From an uncultured Prevotella sp. (lineage in GTDB: Bacteria; Bacteroidota; Bacteroidia; Bacteroidales; Bacteroidaceae): a stretch of 64,000 bases of DNA. The notes under the pieces are model-generated. The model had not been told where the DNA came from. It was given only the letters and a program-made list of their open reading frames with translations, and ran no database searches. Numbering within the stretch: position 1 is the first letter of the stretch; each line of letters starts with the position of its first letter. The stretch lies in NCBI GenBank assembly GCA_945869265.1, contig CAMBOI010000003.1:62001-126000 (forward strand), in the 5' to 3' direction. Position numbers and translations under genes: made by a program. This document shows, in pieces, positions 37,901 through 45,655 of the stretch.

Positions 37901-38235
37901 GTACCATAACCAATCACCACGAGGTCGTTGAGGCTTGTCGCCTCGTCCTCAAGCGTGATGTCAAGCTTTGTTTTGTTTCCCACTGCAATGGTTTGTGTCT
38001 TCATACCGATGTAAGACACTACGATCGGGTTCTTGCCCGAAACCTTAATGGTTGAATTACCGTCGAAGTCTGTTACTCCGCCATTACGCGTACCTTTTTC
38101 CAAAATGGATGCGCCTATGACAGGCTCACCATTGGAATCCTTCACATTAATGTGAATGGTCTTCTGAGCAAAGGCAAAGAAACAAACAAGCGACATAAGC
38201 AAAGCCATTGAGGCTCTTTTCATTTGCTGCTTCAT
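34975..38235 (-). CDS. susC: SusC/RagA-family TonB-dependent transporter
   Basis: A 1086-residue outer-membrane receptor. It has a signal peptide (MALLMSLVCFFAFAQ), an N-terminal carboxypeptidase-regulatory-like domain (about 25-105), TonB-box/plug start LNDLVVIGYGTVKKKDLTGAV, plug motifs GKLSGVNVMTTDG and YVIDGFPADNMNDV, and a long beta-barrel ending SRAFTFGLNVTL. It pumps oligosaccharides across the outer membrane using TonB energy. Met1 and Met5 are both possible starts. It is the first gene of the leftward PUL; a promoter box lies 62 bp upstream. No anti-sigma or hybrid two-component regulator is in the window. Confidence 0.96.
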   Translation of the reverse strand: MKQQMKRASMALLMSLVCFFAFAQKTIHINVKDSNGEPVIGASILEKGTRNGGVTDFDGNSTIKVSGKNPIVVSYIGMKTQTIAVGNKTKLDITLEDEATSLNDLVVIGYGTVKKKDLTGAVSTVKGGDLNKVPTSSVAEALTGKLSGVNVMTTDGSPDAEVLIRVHGGGSITGDNSPLYVIDGFPADNMNDVSANDIEDITVLKDASSTAIYGSRGANGVVLITTKSAKAGKTRINYNGFLQTKSIAKRMEVMDTYEYVMSNYEYAALRGSANIASFEKYFGVYDDLELYKEVKGIDWQDDMFGASVLTQQHNVSLNGGTEKTNFSLSGTYDYNGGLMPNNDYGRFSVQFKLNHEINKKLKFGMNVRVSDQTTNGQGTQGGTYKIRTTQAVTSQATKGLSEFVTPDFSSMTDEEYQEYLNANMTLAEQAERYWKKKQNRRFQFNASLEYKMTKELSARLEAGYGYGFNETKQWWGSTTTNASYVGGQPLADWTKQNTRSMREAFTINYNKKFGNHNLSVMVGQEVTTDKSNNTYMYGTKYPMLWTADQVFANFGQGSGVTDMKSTIDADVNLASFFGRLNYNYKERYLLTFTAREDGSSKFAMGNKWGFFPAASAAWRIIEEPFMAGTKKVLSNLKLRLSYGEAGNNRISNSQYLMIYSANSGSKRYGVGESANNHLSTTSVLANPNLTWETTITRNVGVDFGFLDERITGSVELYWNTAKDLLIEHSITAPGYTTMYENSAETENKGIDVSLNFNLVNKRDFSLSAYANINFNKSKVKSLSGGLESMPFQSGWAGTDNKNTDDYIVRVGDPIGLVYGWEVDYSNGHPYYTTNDFESYDPASKTYKLKDGVATTSLLGGAIGVRPGTLKLKDLNNDGVVDLDDRTVIGDTNPTCTGGFGFNATYKDFDFTANFTYSVGNDIYNANKIATTQQYRSGTYPNMLKIMSQSNSYSYLNQETGLLLTSLEELAAANEGANAKEYWSPYSLGNATIIPTDWALEDASYLRLQSVTLGYTLPIKLTKQVGIQRCRFYVTASNLFCITGYSGYDPEVSSYSRNSSYSGLTPGIDYSSYPKSRAFTFGLNVTL

Positions 38236-38297
38236 AATTTGCTTTCTTTTAGTTAGTGTATATTATTTTTTTGATTCTGTTTTGTATAATTTGGGTG

Positions 38298-38305
38298 CAA
38301 ATTTA
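38298..38305 (-). promoter_or_regulatory. -7 promoter box of susC
   Basis: TAAATTTG on the minus strand, 62 bp before the susC start. Confidence 0.5.
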
Positions 38306-38734
38306 TATAAAATAAATGGGAATCCATTATAATCCCTCAAAAAAATGCATATAATTAACAAAATTTATATATTACATACCTTGCTGTGTATATTACACGG
38401 ATGATTATTTATCTCAAGCATATATATATTAGAATAAGATTACACCTTATTATATTATATATAGATACATAAATTTTATATATAAATAATCTGAGCAAAG
38501 CTGAATAATTCAACTATTCATTGACAATATATCAATTATCCAATTGCTATTCCACTATAAAATATGTAAAAATAAAAGACATAGTAATAATGTAAGGTTT
38601 TTATCTTATTAGAGAGTTGCTTTCAATGAGATAATGCTCTTTTATACAGACATATAGGATATACAAATTAAACATATTGATACATTGGATATTATATATC
38701 ATAAGCATAAATAGAAAAAAACTTAAATTTATTC
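38306..38734. other. Very AT-rich non-coding stretch
   Basis: About 430 bp rich in TATATA and ATTATA runs with several short AT palindromes (around 38420-38475). I see no ORF, RNA signature or further promoter here beyond the susC promoter at its left edge. Normal coding composition resumes abruptly at 38735. Confidence 0.6.
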
Positions 38735-38959
38735 GGCAGTTCTGAGAGTGTTACCGTTAAGGCTGCTTACGATGACAGCTACAAGGTTGTCAGTTGCGCA
38801 TACCTAGGTTACAACAATGTAATCGTTAATGGTGAATCATTCAGTTTAGGTGATGGTGTTCAGGCTGTAGAGTCTGTTGACGCTCCTACCTACAACATCG
38901 GTGGTCGCGCAGCTAAGAGCGGTCTGCTCATCCAGAAGGGAAAGAAGTACATTAAGTAA
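38735..38959 (+). pseudogene. C-terminal remnant of a secreted protein with sorting-type tail
   Basis: A 74-codon open frame without a start codon begins abruptly after the AT-rich stretch and ends with TAA at 38957. It reads GSSESVTVKAAYDDSYKVV ... and finishes PTYNIGGRAAKSGLLIQKGKKYIK, the same YNxxGR...GLLIxxGKK type of tail as the pectate lyase and CotH proteins. The upstream frame runs into a stop within 30 bp. The body and signal peptide are missing, so this is a deletion remnant. Codon choice is clean and coding-like, suggesting recent loss. Confidence 0.75.
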
Positions 38960-39004
38960 TAACTCTTTTATATTTGAAATGTCTGCGTAAGAAGATTATA
39001 AATT

Positions 39005-39041
39005 ATGATGCGGCATCCGTAAGGGTGCCGCATCATCTTTT
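39005..39041. terminator. Terminator between two gene remnants
   Basis: ATGATGCGGCA (39005-39015) / TGCCGCATCAT (39026-39036) followed by CTTTTT. It still serves the rightward remnant and lies just beyond the leftward GH43 remnant. Confidence 0.75.
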
Positions 39042-39094
39042 TATTTCGTAAATTTTATCCAATCAACGTCCAAGAAGGCTGCGTCGTTGCTTAC
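39041..39094 (-). pseudogene. C-terminal remnant of a second GH43 gene
   Basis: On the minus strand these 54 bp encode VSNDAAFLDVDWIKFTK and a stop, identical in protein sequence to the end of the intact GH43 gene (40636). Five codons differ, all synonymously. Homology stops upstream of the Val codon, where the ATPase cassette begins. Confidence 0.8.
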
Positions 39095-39112
39095 GTTATT
39101 ACCTCTTATCAT

Positions 39113-39204
39113 GCCAGATTCGTTAGTAAAAACTTGCCAGATTCGTTAGTAAAAGCTTACCAAGTTCGTTGGTAAAAATAAGCCAAGTTCGTTTGTTTGA
39201 TGGT
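39113..39204. repeat. Four 23-bp iterons before the DUF4143 ATPase
   Basis: Units at 39113, 39136, 39159 and 39182 with exact 23-bp spacing and core GCCA(A/G)(A/T)TTCGTTnGTAAAA. The first two are nearly identical; the fourth diverges at its end. They finish 17 bp before the TTG (39222-39224) of the ATPase promoter. Confidence 0.85.
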
Positions 39205-39244
39205 TAAATATTGTAAAACTCTTGTGTATGTTATTGTAAAACAG

Positions 39245-39252
39245 TATCTTTG
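39245..39252 (+). promoter_or_regulatory. -7 promoter box of the DUF4143 ATPase gene
   Basis: TATCTTTG with TTG at 39222-39224 (20-bp spacing); 18 bp before the ATG at 39271. Confidence 0.65.
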
Positions 39253-39270
39253 CAGCAAATTTTTAGCTAT

Positions 39271-40539
39271 ATGAAAAAATACATAAACAGAATACAGGAT
39301 GATGTATTGCAGAATTTGTTATCATCGTCTGGTGCGGTATTAATCGAAGGTCCAAAGTGGTGTGGAAAAACATGGCTTGGACGGCATTCGGCAAAGTCAG
39401 AAATTGACTTGCAAGATCCAGACAAAGGTGCAGGGTACAGAAAAATGGCAGAGGTAATGCCATCTCATCTGTTAAAAGGAAACAAGCCACTTTTGATAGA
39501 TGAATGGCAGGATGCTCCGTCTATTTGGGATGCTGTAAGATATTCCATAGATAAGGAAGGGTTACGTGGACAATATATTCTAACGGGTTCTGCTACACCC
39601 AGTGATTTTGGTGTTGATGGACCTCGTCATACTGGAACAGGCAGAATTTCAAGAATGAGACTGCGCACAATGAGTTTATTTGAATCAGGAGAGTCAAATG
39701 GTACAGTTTCACTTGCTGAATTGTTTAAAGGTAATACAGATATTGTTGCTGACAGTAATCTTGATATTCCCCAAATAGCAAGAGCTATTTGTAGAGGGGG
39801 ATGGCCAGAGACAATAGCTGAAGGAGATAATAGTAATAATGTGTCAATGAATTATGTTGATGCTGTTATAAACCATGATATTCAAAGTACCGATAGTATA
39901 GACAGAAATCCGTTAAGGGTTAGGCTTCTCCTGCGTTCTTATGCAAGAAATATATCCACATTTGCATCTTTACAAACAGTGCTTGATGATATTAGGGCAC
40001 ATGATACGACTTTTGGTGAAAGTTCATTGTATTCTTATGCTAACGCATTAAGACGTATGTTTATTATTGAGGATACTCCTGCATGGAGACCGTCATTGAG
40101 ATCTAAAACAGCAATCAGGACATCAGACAAGAGGCAATTTGTTGATCCTTCAATTGCGACAGCAGTAATGAATGTGGATGCTGATGGAATTCTTAATGAT
40201 TTCGAGCTATTCGGTTTCCTCTTCGAATCACTTGTTACTCGTGACTTGCGTATATATAGTCAGCCAATAAGGGGAGAAATTCTTCATTATCATGACAAGA
40301 CAGGATTAGAGGCTGATTTGATTATAAGACTTCAAGATGGGAAATGGGCGGCTGTTGAAGTGAAACTCGGAAGTAGAGAAATAGATGATGGTGCTAAACA
40401 TTTGTTACAAATTGCAGAAAGGGTTGACACGACGAGAATAGGCTCTCCATCTTTCTTAATGGTGGTGACTGGTGGGCAATTTGCCTATAGAAGAGAAGAT
40501 GGAGTCCTGGTTATTCCATTAGGATGTTTACGCCCATAA
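39271..40539 (+). CDS. AAA_14/DUF4143 ATP-binding protein
   Basis: A 422-residue protein. The N-terminal AAA domain has Walker A LIEGPKWCGKTWLGR and Walker B KPLLIDEWQDAPSIWD, followed by the sensor-like YILTGSATPSD. The C-terminal DUF4143 region contains a PD-(D/E)xK-like motif: GLEADLIIRLQDGKWAAVEVKLG. Family members are abundant, mobile-looking ATPases of unknown role in anaerobes; nucleic-acid-related or defence functions are speculative. ATG 39271 is preferred to the upstream TTG, which overlaps the promoter. AT-richer than neighbouring PUL genes and flanked by duplicated GH43 3' ends, it appears to have been inserted into the pectin locus. It is preceded by iterons and followed by a terminator. 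Confidence 0.85.
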   Translation: MKKYINRIQDDVLQNLLSSSGAVLIEGPKWCGKTWLGRHSAKSEIDLQDPDKGAGYRKMAEVMPSHLLKGNKPLLIDEWQDAPSIWDAVRYSIDKEGLRGQYILTGSATPSDFGVDGPRHTGTGRISRMRLRTMSLFESGESNGTVSLAELFKGNTDIVADSNLDIPQIARAICRGGWPETIAEGDNSNNVSMNYVDAVINHDIQSTDSIDRNPLRVRLLLRSYARNISTFASLQTVLDDIRAHDTTFGESSLYSYANALRRMFIIEDTPAWRPSLRSKTAIRTSDKRQFVDPSIATAVMNVDADGILNDFELFGFLFESLVTRDLRIYSQPIRGEILHYHDKTGLEADLIIRLQDGKWAAVEVKLGSREIDDGAKHLLQIAERVDTTRIGSPSFLMVVTGGQFAYRREDGVLVIPLGCLRP

Positions 40540-40599
40540 TAAAACTAAAAATATTAACCAGGTTACCATGGACGGCTCAGAGTTCCGTTTTTGATTGAA

Positions 40600-40631
40600 A
40601 AGCGGTGAGGAATCAATAATCCTCACCGCTT
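40600..40631. terminator. Bidirectional terminator between ATPase and GH43
   Basis: Perfect 12-bp stem AAGCGGTGAGGA (40600-40611) / TCCTCACCGCTT (40620-40631), loop of 8. Confidence 0.8.
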
Positions 40632-40635
40632 ATTG

Positions 40636-42378
40636 TTATTTCGTAAACTTAATCCAATCAACATCCAAGAAGGCTGCATCGTTGCTAACAGACGAGCGGC
40701 AGTTGAAATAGCCAACCTTCGCTCCTATCCATTTGCCTTCCTTAACAGCAAATGGCTGTCCGAGCTTCACGTATTTCTTACCGTCGAAACTATAGTAGAA
40801 CTGTGCCGACGAGGTGATGCCGTTGCCTATGCCTGCACTCTTCACTACGGTACGCACATAGATGTCCTGAGTGGAATGGCGAGGCTGGGGAATGTCATCC
40901 ACGGCATATTTCTGGGTATAGGGCTTCTCCATCTCTATGAGAGTAAGGGGCATTTCATGAAGCACATCTTCCTTGCCCCCCTTCATAGCATTCTTGCAGT
41001 TGACGTAACGAAGGAAACAACCGTCCTTTGTGGTGACAAACTTAATGGCGGCATAGTCCTGACCCTTGATGATGAATCCGGCTTCTTCACCCTTGTTTTT
41101 GTTGCCAGGATTAGGTATGAACTTCAGTTTGGATGTCACGGTGAAGTTCTCGGCGGGGAACTTCTGCATCAGGGTGTTCTGCATGTCAGCGAGGTTGTTG
41201 TAATCCTCTGGCTGCTGAATGCCATAGAGACGGAGCTTGGATTTCTTTGCGTCGCAGAAATACCAATAGTGACTGAATGGACCTTCAAACTGCCACTGCA
41301 ATCCCAAGGCAGTGTCGTTGAAATCGTCATCCTCTTGCGGTTGCACGTTCTCAGATGCCTTCAGGTTAGGCTTCTTCCATTGCTCTACAGCGTCGCCACA
41401 TCCGTCGCCATCCTTGTCATCGCCAATCACGAGCCAGTCGTTCACCCAACGGGCTGGTTGCAGATGAACCACACGACCATAGGCATGCTTGTCCTGGAAA
41501 TGCAGGAACCAGTCTTCGCCTGTTGGGGTATCAACCCACGCCCCCTGATGAGGACCGTTGACCTTCGACTTGCCCTGAGCTAATCCCACATATTCGTCGT
41601 ATGGGCCGAAGGGATTGCGTGAACGCAGAATCACCTGCCAACCGTATTTCACACCGCCAGCTGGCGACATGATATAATAGTAGCCGTTGCGCTTGTAGAA
41701 CTTTGTTCCTTCGATAGTGGGTTGGTCCTCATGACCGTCATAAACAATGCGCGAGGGACCAGTGACAGTCGTTCCGTCGGCAGACATTGGAGCTACAAAG
41801 AGCACCGACTTCACTCCAGCTCTTGAACCCGCACATCCATGCGAGAGATAAGCCTTGCCGTCCTCGTCCCATAGAGGGCAGCAGTCTATCATTCCCTTTC
41901 CCGGTTTCACGCATACAGGTGTAGTCCATGTGCCTGCGGGATCCTGTGTCTTGGTCATAAACAAGCCCTGGTCGGGATCGCCCCAATAGATATAGAACCA
42001 TCCGTCGTGATGGCGTATAGCCGGAGCCCATACGTAGTTGCCATGCTGAATACGCTTGCGCCAGTCGAGATTGGTGCCTCGGAATTCCGGTAATACGGGA
42101 TAGTCGTCTTGGAGTGCAGCACCAATGAATTTCCAGTTGACGAGGTCGGTGCTATGCAGAATCTGCAATCCTGGGAAGCAGGCGAAGCTCGACGATGTCA
42201 TATAGTAATCATTGCCCACACGACACACGTCAGGGTCGGAATAGTCGGCATTGATTACCGGATTACGATACTTTCCTCCGGGGAGGTTAGGATTCCATGT
42301 CGCAGACTGTTGAGCCAATGACACAAGCGGCGAACATGTGAGTGCAGCCGCAAATAATAGGTTAATAGTATTGTTCAT
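40636..42378 (-). CDS. GH43-family glycoside hydrolase, secreted
   Basis: A 580-residue protein with a signal peptide (ends SLAQQ). The five-bladed propeller (about 35-330) shows the catalytic residues: base in ADYSDPDV near residue 48, modulator Asp in KGMIDCCPLWDEDG and general acid Glu in QPTIEGTKFYKRNG. A C-terminal beta-sandwich of roughly 365-580 (LGLQWQFEGPFSHYW ... FLDVDWIKFT) matches the family's accessory domain. It acts on arabinose- or xylose-containing side chains, here probably pectic arabinan or xylogalacturonan. Start 42378 is chosen for the signal peptide. It begins 19 bp after the CE8 stop, so the two are co-transcribed. Confidence 0.9.
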   Translation of the reverse strand: MNNTINLLFAAALTCSPLVSLAQQSATWNPNLPGGKYRNPVINADYSDPDVCRVGNDYYMTSSSFACFPGLQILHSTDLVNWKFIGAALQDDYPVLPEFRGTNLDWRKRIQHGNYVWAPAIRHHDGWFYIYWGDPDQGLFMTKTQDPAGTWTTPVCVKPGKGMIDCCPLWDEDGKAYLSHGCAGSRAGVKSVLFVAPMSADGTTVTGPSRIVYDGHEDQPTIEGTKFYKRNGYYYIMSPAGGVKYGWQVILRSRNPFGPYDEYVGLAQGKSKVNGPHQGAWVDTPTGEDWFLHFQDKHAYGRVVHLQPARWVNDWLVIGDDKDGDGCGDAVEQWKKPNLKASENVQPQEDDDFNDTALGLQWQFEGPFSHYWYFCDAKKSKLRLYGIQQPEDYNNLADMQNTLMQKFPAENFTVTSKLKFIPNPGNKNKGEEAGFIIKGQDYAAIKFVTTKDGCFLRYVNCKNAMKGGKEDVLHEMPLTLIEMEKPYTQKYAVDDIPQPRHSTQDIYVRTVVKSAGIGNGITSSAQFYYSFDGKKYVKLGQPFAVKEGKWIGAKVGYFNCRSSVSNDAAFLDVDWIKFTK

Positions 42379-42397
42379 ATTTTTTTGTAGTTTGTTA

Positions 42398-43348
42398 CTA
42401 AAAATCCCCCAAGACACTCTCTATCGTGATTTTCTGCGCCTCCTTATTGGTCAGTTGTTTTGACCAAGGCACTCTTGCCTTGGTGTCGGCACCAGTCCCG
42501 CTATTGTTGTACTCCAGATAGCGAGCTGTTTGTTCGCGTTCCTTCTGCCAATGGTGCCATCCCTCGGGACGGATGTGCGCGCCAAACTCGCAGTTCATAA
42601 ATAGCGTATAACCATAGTCGCGCCATGGACGACCGAGATACACCTTGTCGATACCAGGGTCAGCGGTCAGTCGGCAGCGATTGAAGACATATCCGTAAGC
42701 CTGGTCCTTGGGTGTAGAGGCTGCTGTGATATATGAGTTGACCTTGCTATGAATCTCGCACTCCTCAAACCATGCTGTTCCCGGACCGAAGATAAAGTCG
42801 GTAGTACCTTCAATATAGCAGTTGCGGAACAGTTGTCGCGTACCTCCCACACCGGTATATACAGTGTCCTGATGACCGAGGAATCGACATCCTATGAATG
42901 TCAGTCGGTCGCCTTCGGTGTGCAGTGCCACCGCTTGTCCTAATCGTGCAGAGTTATTTTCAATTGTGATGTTCTTAAGAGTGATGTCCGAGCCTTCAAT
43001 CTTCAGAGTGTATGTGCGGAATGTGCCCATACCCTTAGGTCTTTCCGTCGTGCGGATATTGGCATGGTCGTCGTAGGTGATGATGGTGTTCTCGGCATCC
43101 TCCCCACACAGTTCGATGTTGGTGAGCCACGACGGAATAATCAGTTTCTCCTTATATATACCTTTTTTAATATATATTACCTTGTGGTAGTCCATAAAGG
43201 CACGGCACACCTCAATGGCATCGTCGATATTTCGGAATTCCGCCGTACCGTCGCGAGCCACGAACAAAGTGTCGGGATTGTCGTATTTGTTGGCAGCCGA
43301 CACACTTGCGGCTATCATTGCCGCCATAATAAGTAGTTTGTTTCTCAT
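42398..43348 (-). CDS. Pectin methylesterase, carbohydrate esterase family 8
   Basis: A 316-residue protein with a signal peptide (MRNKLLIMAAMIAASVSA). The parallel beta-helix pectinesterase carries all family motifs: ARLGQAVAL, GHQDTVY (catalytic Asp), GTTDFIFGPGTAWFE (second catalytic Asp) and YLGRPWRDYG (Arg/Trp substrate contacts). It removes methyl groups from homogalacturonan so pectate lyase can cut it. It starts only 27 bp after the rel stop, across a short TTCAATAT repeat, and is followed by GH43; no promoter is obvious in that gap. Confidence 0.95.
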   Translation of the reverse strand: MRNKLLIMAAMIAASVSAANKYDNPDTLFVARDGTAEFRNIDDAIEVCRAFMDYHKVIYIKKGIYKEKLIIPSWLTNIELCGEDAENTIITYDDHANIRTTERPKGMGTFRTYTLKIEGSDITLKNITIENNSARLGQAVALHTEGDRLTFIGCRFLGHQDTVYTGVGGTRQLFRNCYIEGTTDFIFGPGTAWFEECEIHSKVNSYITAASTPKDQAYGYVFNRCRLTADPGIDKVYLGRPWRDYGYTLFMNCEFGAHIRPEGWHHWQKEREQTARYLEYNNSGTGADTKARVPWSKQLTNKEAQKITIESVLGDF

Positions 43349-43350
43349 GT

Positions 43351-43374
43351 CTTCAATATTTCAATATTTCAATT
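43351..43374. repeat. Octamer repeat TTCAATAT between rel and CE8
   Basis: Two full TTCAATAT units and a partial third make up the 27-bp gap. Confidence 0.65.
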
Positions 43375-43375
43375 T

Positions 43376-45655
43376 TCATATCACCTGATTAACCTCCTGC
43401 AGTCCCTCTATTTTCTTCAGGTTGTTGACAATCTTTCCGATATCCTCGCGGTCGTGTACACGTAGTTCAAACTTTCCGCTGAATATATCTTCGTCGCAGT
43501 TGATAAATACGCGATGGATATTCACGTTCATCTCGCGCGAAATAACCTGAGTCACCTCGTTGAGCAGACCGATGCGGTCGATACCAGTCATCTCAATAGT
43601 GGCGTCGAAGAAGAGAGTGCGCCCCATTGACCACTTGGCGTCGAGGATGCGGTTGCCGAAACTGGTCTTCAGCTTGGCTGCCACCGGACAGTTGCGCTTG
43701 TGTATCTCGATCTGCTTCTTGCTGTCGATGTATCCCAAGATGTCGTCGCCGGGGATAGGGTGACAACAATCCATAAACTTATACTGGTTGATGTTGTCGT
43801 CGGTTATGTAGATTGGTTTCTTGCGGTTGAACTTGTCGGGCACAGTGAACAGCTCTTTCTGTGCAGCCTCTGCCTCAGCGGCGATATTCTTTTTCTTGTT
43901 GCCGAGGAAAGGCACATACTTTCTCCATCCCTTAGCGGCTGTTTCCTTCTTATTGCCTCCATGTATCTCGTCGATGTCCTTTTCGGATAGCAATATCGAC
44001 TTGTCGCCCACCGCCTGGAAGAAATCCTCACGCTTGTGCTTGTCGTGGAACGAGGCAACCTGGTCGGCTATCTCTACAGTGTAGTCAATGCCATGAGCCT
44101 TGAGGAATGACTTGAATGCCTCCTCGCCGTCGCGTTGCTTGTCTCTGCCGTTGCGTCTCAGTATGGCCTGAATCTTGGCCTTTGCCTTGGCAGTGCTGAC
44201 AAAGTTTATCCATGATGCCTGCACATGTTGCGACTTGGATGTGAGTATCTCCACCTGGTCGCCACTCTGCAGTTTGTGGCTCAGCGGCACCAATTTGTGG
44301 TTCACCTTTGCTCCGATACAGTGGCTTCCGAGGAAGGTGTGGATGGAGAAGGCAAAGTCGAGAGCCGTACAACCGGCGGGCATGGTCTTAATCTCGCCCT
44401 TCGGTGTGAAGACGAATATCTCCGATGCGAAGAGGTTGAGCTTGATGGCGTCGAGGAAGTCCATTGCGTCGGGTTGCGGGTCGTCGAGTATTTCCTTGAT
44501 AGTGTGTAGCCACTCGTTGAGTTCGCCCTCGTCCTCCGTAAACTCGATGTCTCCACCCTCCTTGTATTTCCAGTGAGCGGCAAATCCCTGTTCGGCAATC
44601 TCGTCCATACGGTCGGAGCGTATCTGCACCTCTATCCATCGTCCCTGCTTCGACATGAGTGTGACGTGCAGAGCCTGATAGCCGTTGGCCTTGGGATGGT
44701 TGAGCCAGTCGCGCAGTCGGTCGGGGTGTGACTTGTATATCTGACTTATTGCCACGTATATATTGAAGCACTCGTTGATTTCGTCCTCGCGCTGTTTGGG
44801 TGTGAAGATGATTCTCACGGCGAGGATGTCGTATATCTCCTCAAACGAGACATGCTTGTTCTGCATCTTGTTCCAGATGGAGTAGGGGCTCTTTATTCTC
44901 TCCTTGATGGTGTATTTGATACCCATCTTGGTGAGAGCCGCCTCTATGGGTTGTGTAAACTGGTCGAAGAGTTCGTGGCGCGAATCCTGTGTGGATTTTA
45001 GTTTGTTTTCGATAGATGCATATTCGTCGGGATGCTCATATTTGAAGCTGAGATCCTCGAGCTCGGTCTTTATCTTGTTGAGTCCAAGTCGGTTGGCAAG
45101 CGGGGCATAGATATATAGTGTCTCGCCTGCAATCTTGTATTTCTTGTTGGCGGGTTGGCTTGCCAATGTGCGCATGTTATGCAGGCGGTCGCATATCTTA
45201 ATAAGGATTACGCGTATGTCGTCACTCATGGTGAGCAGCAGTTTCTTGAAGTTTTCCGCCTGTGCCGACGCCTGTTCACCAAATATTCCTCCGCTTATTT
45301 TTGTGAGTCCATCCACTATCTGCGCCACCTTGGCACCGAAGATGTTCTCTATGTCCTCCACGGTATAGTCAGTGTCTTCCACCACGTCGTGCAGCAATGC
45401 CGCACATATACTCGTCGAACCGAGTCCCACCTCCTCGCAAGCTATCTGCGCCACGGCGATGGGGTGCATTATATACGGTTCGCCCGACAGACGCCTTACA
45501 CCCTTGTGCGCCTGCTTGGCAAAGTTGAACGCCTTGGTGATGAGATCCACCTTTTGGCGATGTCTCGACTTGCTGTATGTGTCCAACAGGTGCTGATATG
45601 CATCATTTATCATCAGCTCGTCCTGCTCTTCAAGTTTTTTCTGCTTCTCGTCCAT
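43376..45655 (-). CDS. rel: Bifunctional (p)ppGpp synthetase/hydrolase (RelA/SpoT family)
   Basis: A 759-residue long RSH protein. The HD hydrolase domain (about 45-200) has YIMHPIAVA, HDVVEDTDYT and KICDRLHNMRTL, with its metal ligands intact. The synthetase domain (about 240-370) has RIKSPYSIWNKMQNK, YDILAVRIIF and GYQALHVTL. TGS (about 405-465; IFVFTPKGEIKTMPAGCTALDFA) and a C-terminal ACT domain (FELRVHDREDIGKIVNNL) follow. With both domains intact it should make and degrade (p)ppGpp at the ribosome in response to starvation. It ends a leftward block parA-parB-DUF5683-mltD-rel. Confidence 0.96.
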   Translation of the reverse strand: MDEKQKKLEEQDELMINDAYQHLLDTYSKSRHRQKVDLITKAFNFAKQAHKGVRRLSGEPYIMHPIAVAQIACEEVGLGSTSICAALLHDVVEDTDYTVEDIENIFGAKVAQIVDGLTKISGGIFGEQASAQAENFKKLLLTMSDDIRVILIKICDRLHNMRTLASQPANKKYKIAGETLYIYAPLANRLGLNKIKTELEDLSFKYEHPDEYASIENKLKSTQDSRHELFDQFTQPIEAALTKMGIKYTIKERIKSPYSIWNKMQNKHVSFEEIYDILAVRIIFTPKQREDEINECFNIYVAISQIYKSHPDRLRDWLNHPKANGYQALHVTLMSKQGRWIEVQIRSDRMDEIAEQGFAAHWKYKEGGDIEFTEDEGELNEWLHTIKEILDDPQPDAMDFLDAIKLNLFASEIFVFTPKGEIKTMPAGCTALDFAFSIHTFLGSHCIGAKVNHKLVPLSHKLQSGDQVEILTSKSQHVQASWINFVSTAKAKAKIQAILRRNGRDKQRDGEEAFKSFLKAHGIDYTVEIADQVASFHDKHKREDFFQAVGDKSILLSEKDIDEIHGGNKKETAAKGWRKYVPFLGNKKKNIAAEAEAAQKELFTVPDKFNRKKPIYITDDNINQYKFMDCCHPIPGDDILGYIDSKKQIEIHKRNCPVAAKLKTSFGNRILDAKWSMGRTLFFDATIEMTGIDRIGLLNEVTQVISREMNVNIHRVFINCDEDIFSGKFELRVHDREDIGKIVNNLKKIEGLQEVNQVI

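Noticed and set aside
39113..39204. Iterons considered as a CRISPR-like array
   Set aside because: The 23-bp units abut directly without spacers and no cas gene is present.
40633..41583. A 316-codon plus-strand frame opposite GH43
   Set aside because: The minus strand carries all GH43 catalytic motifs; the opposite frame has no recognisable features.
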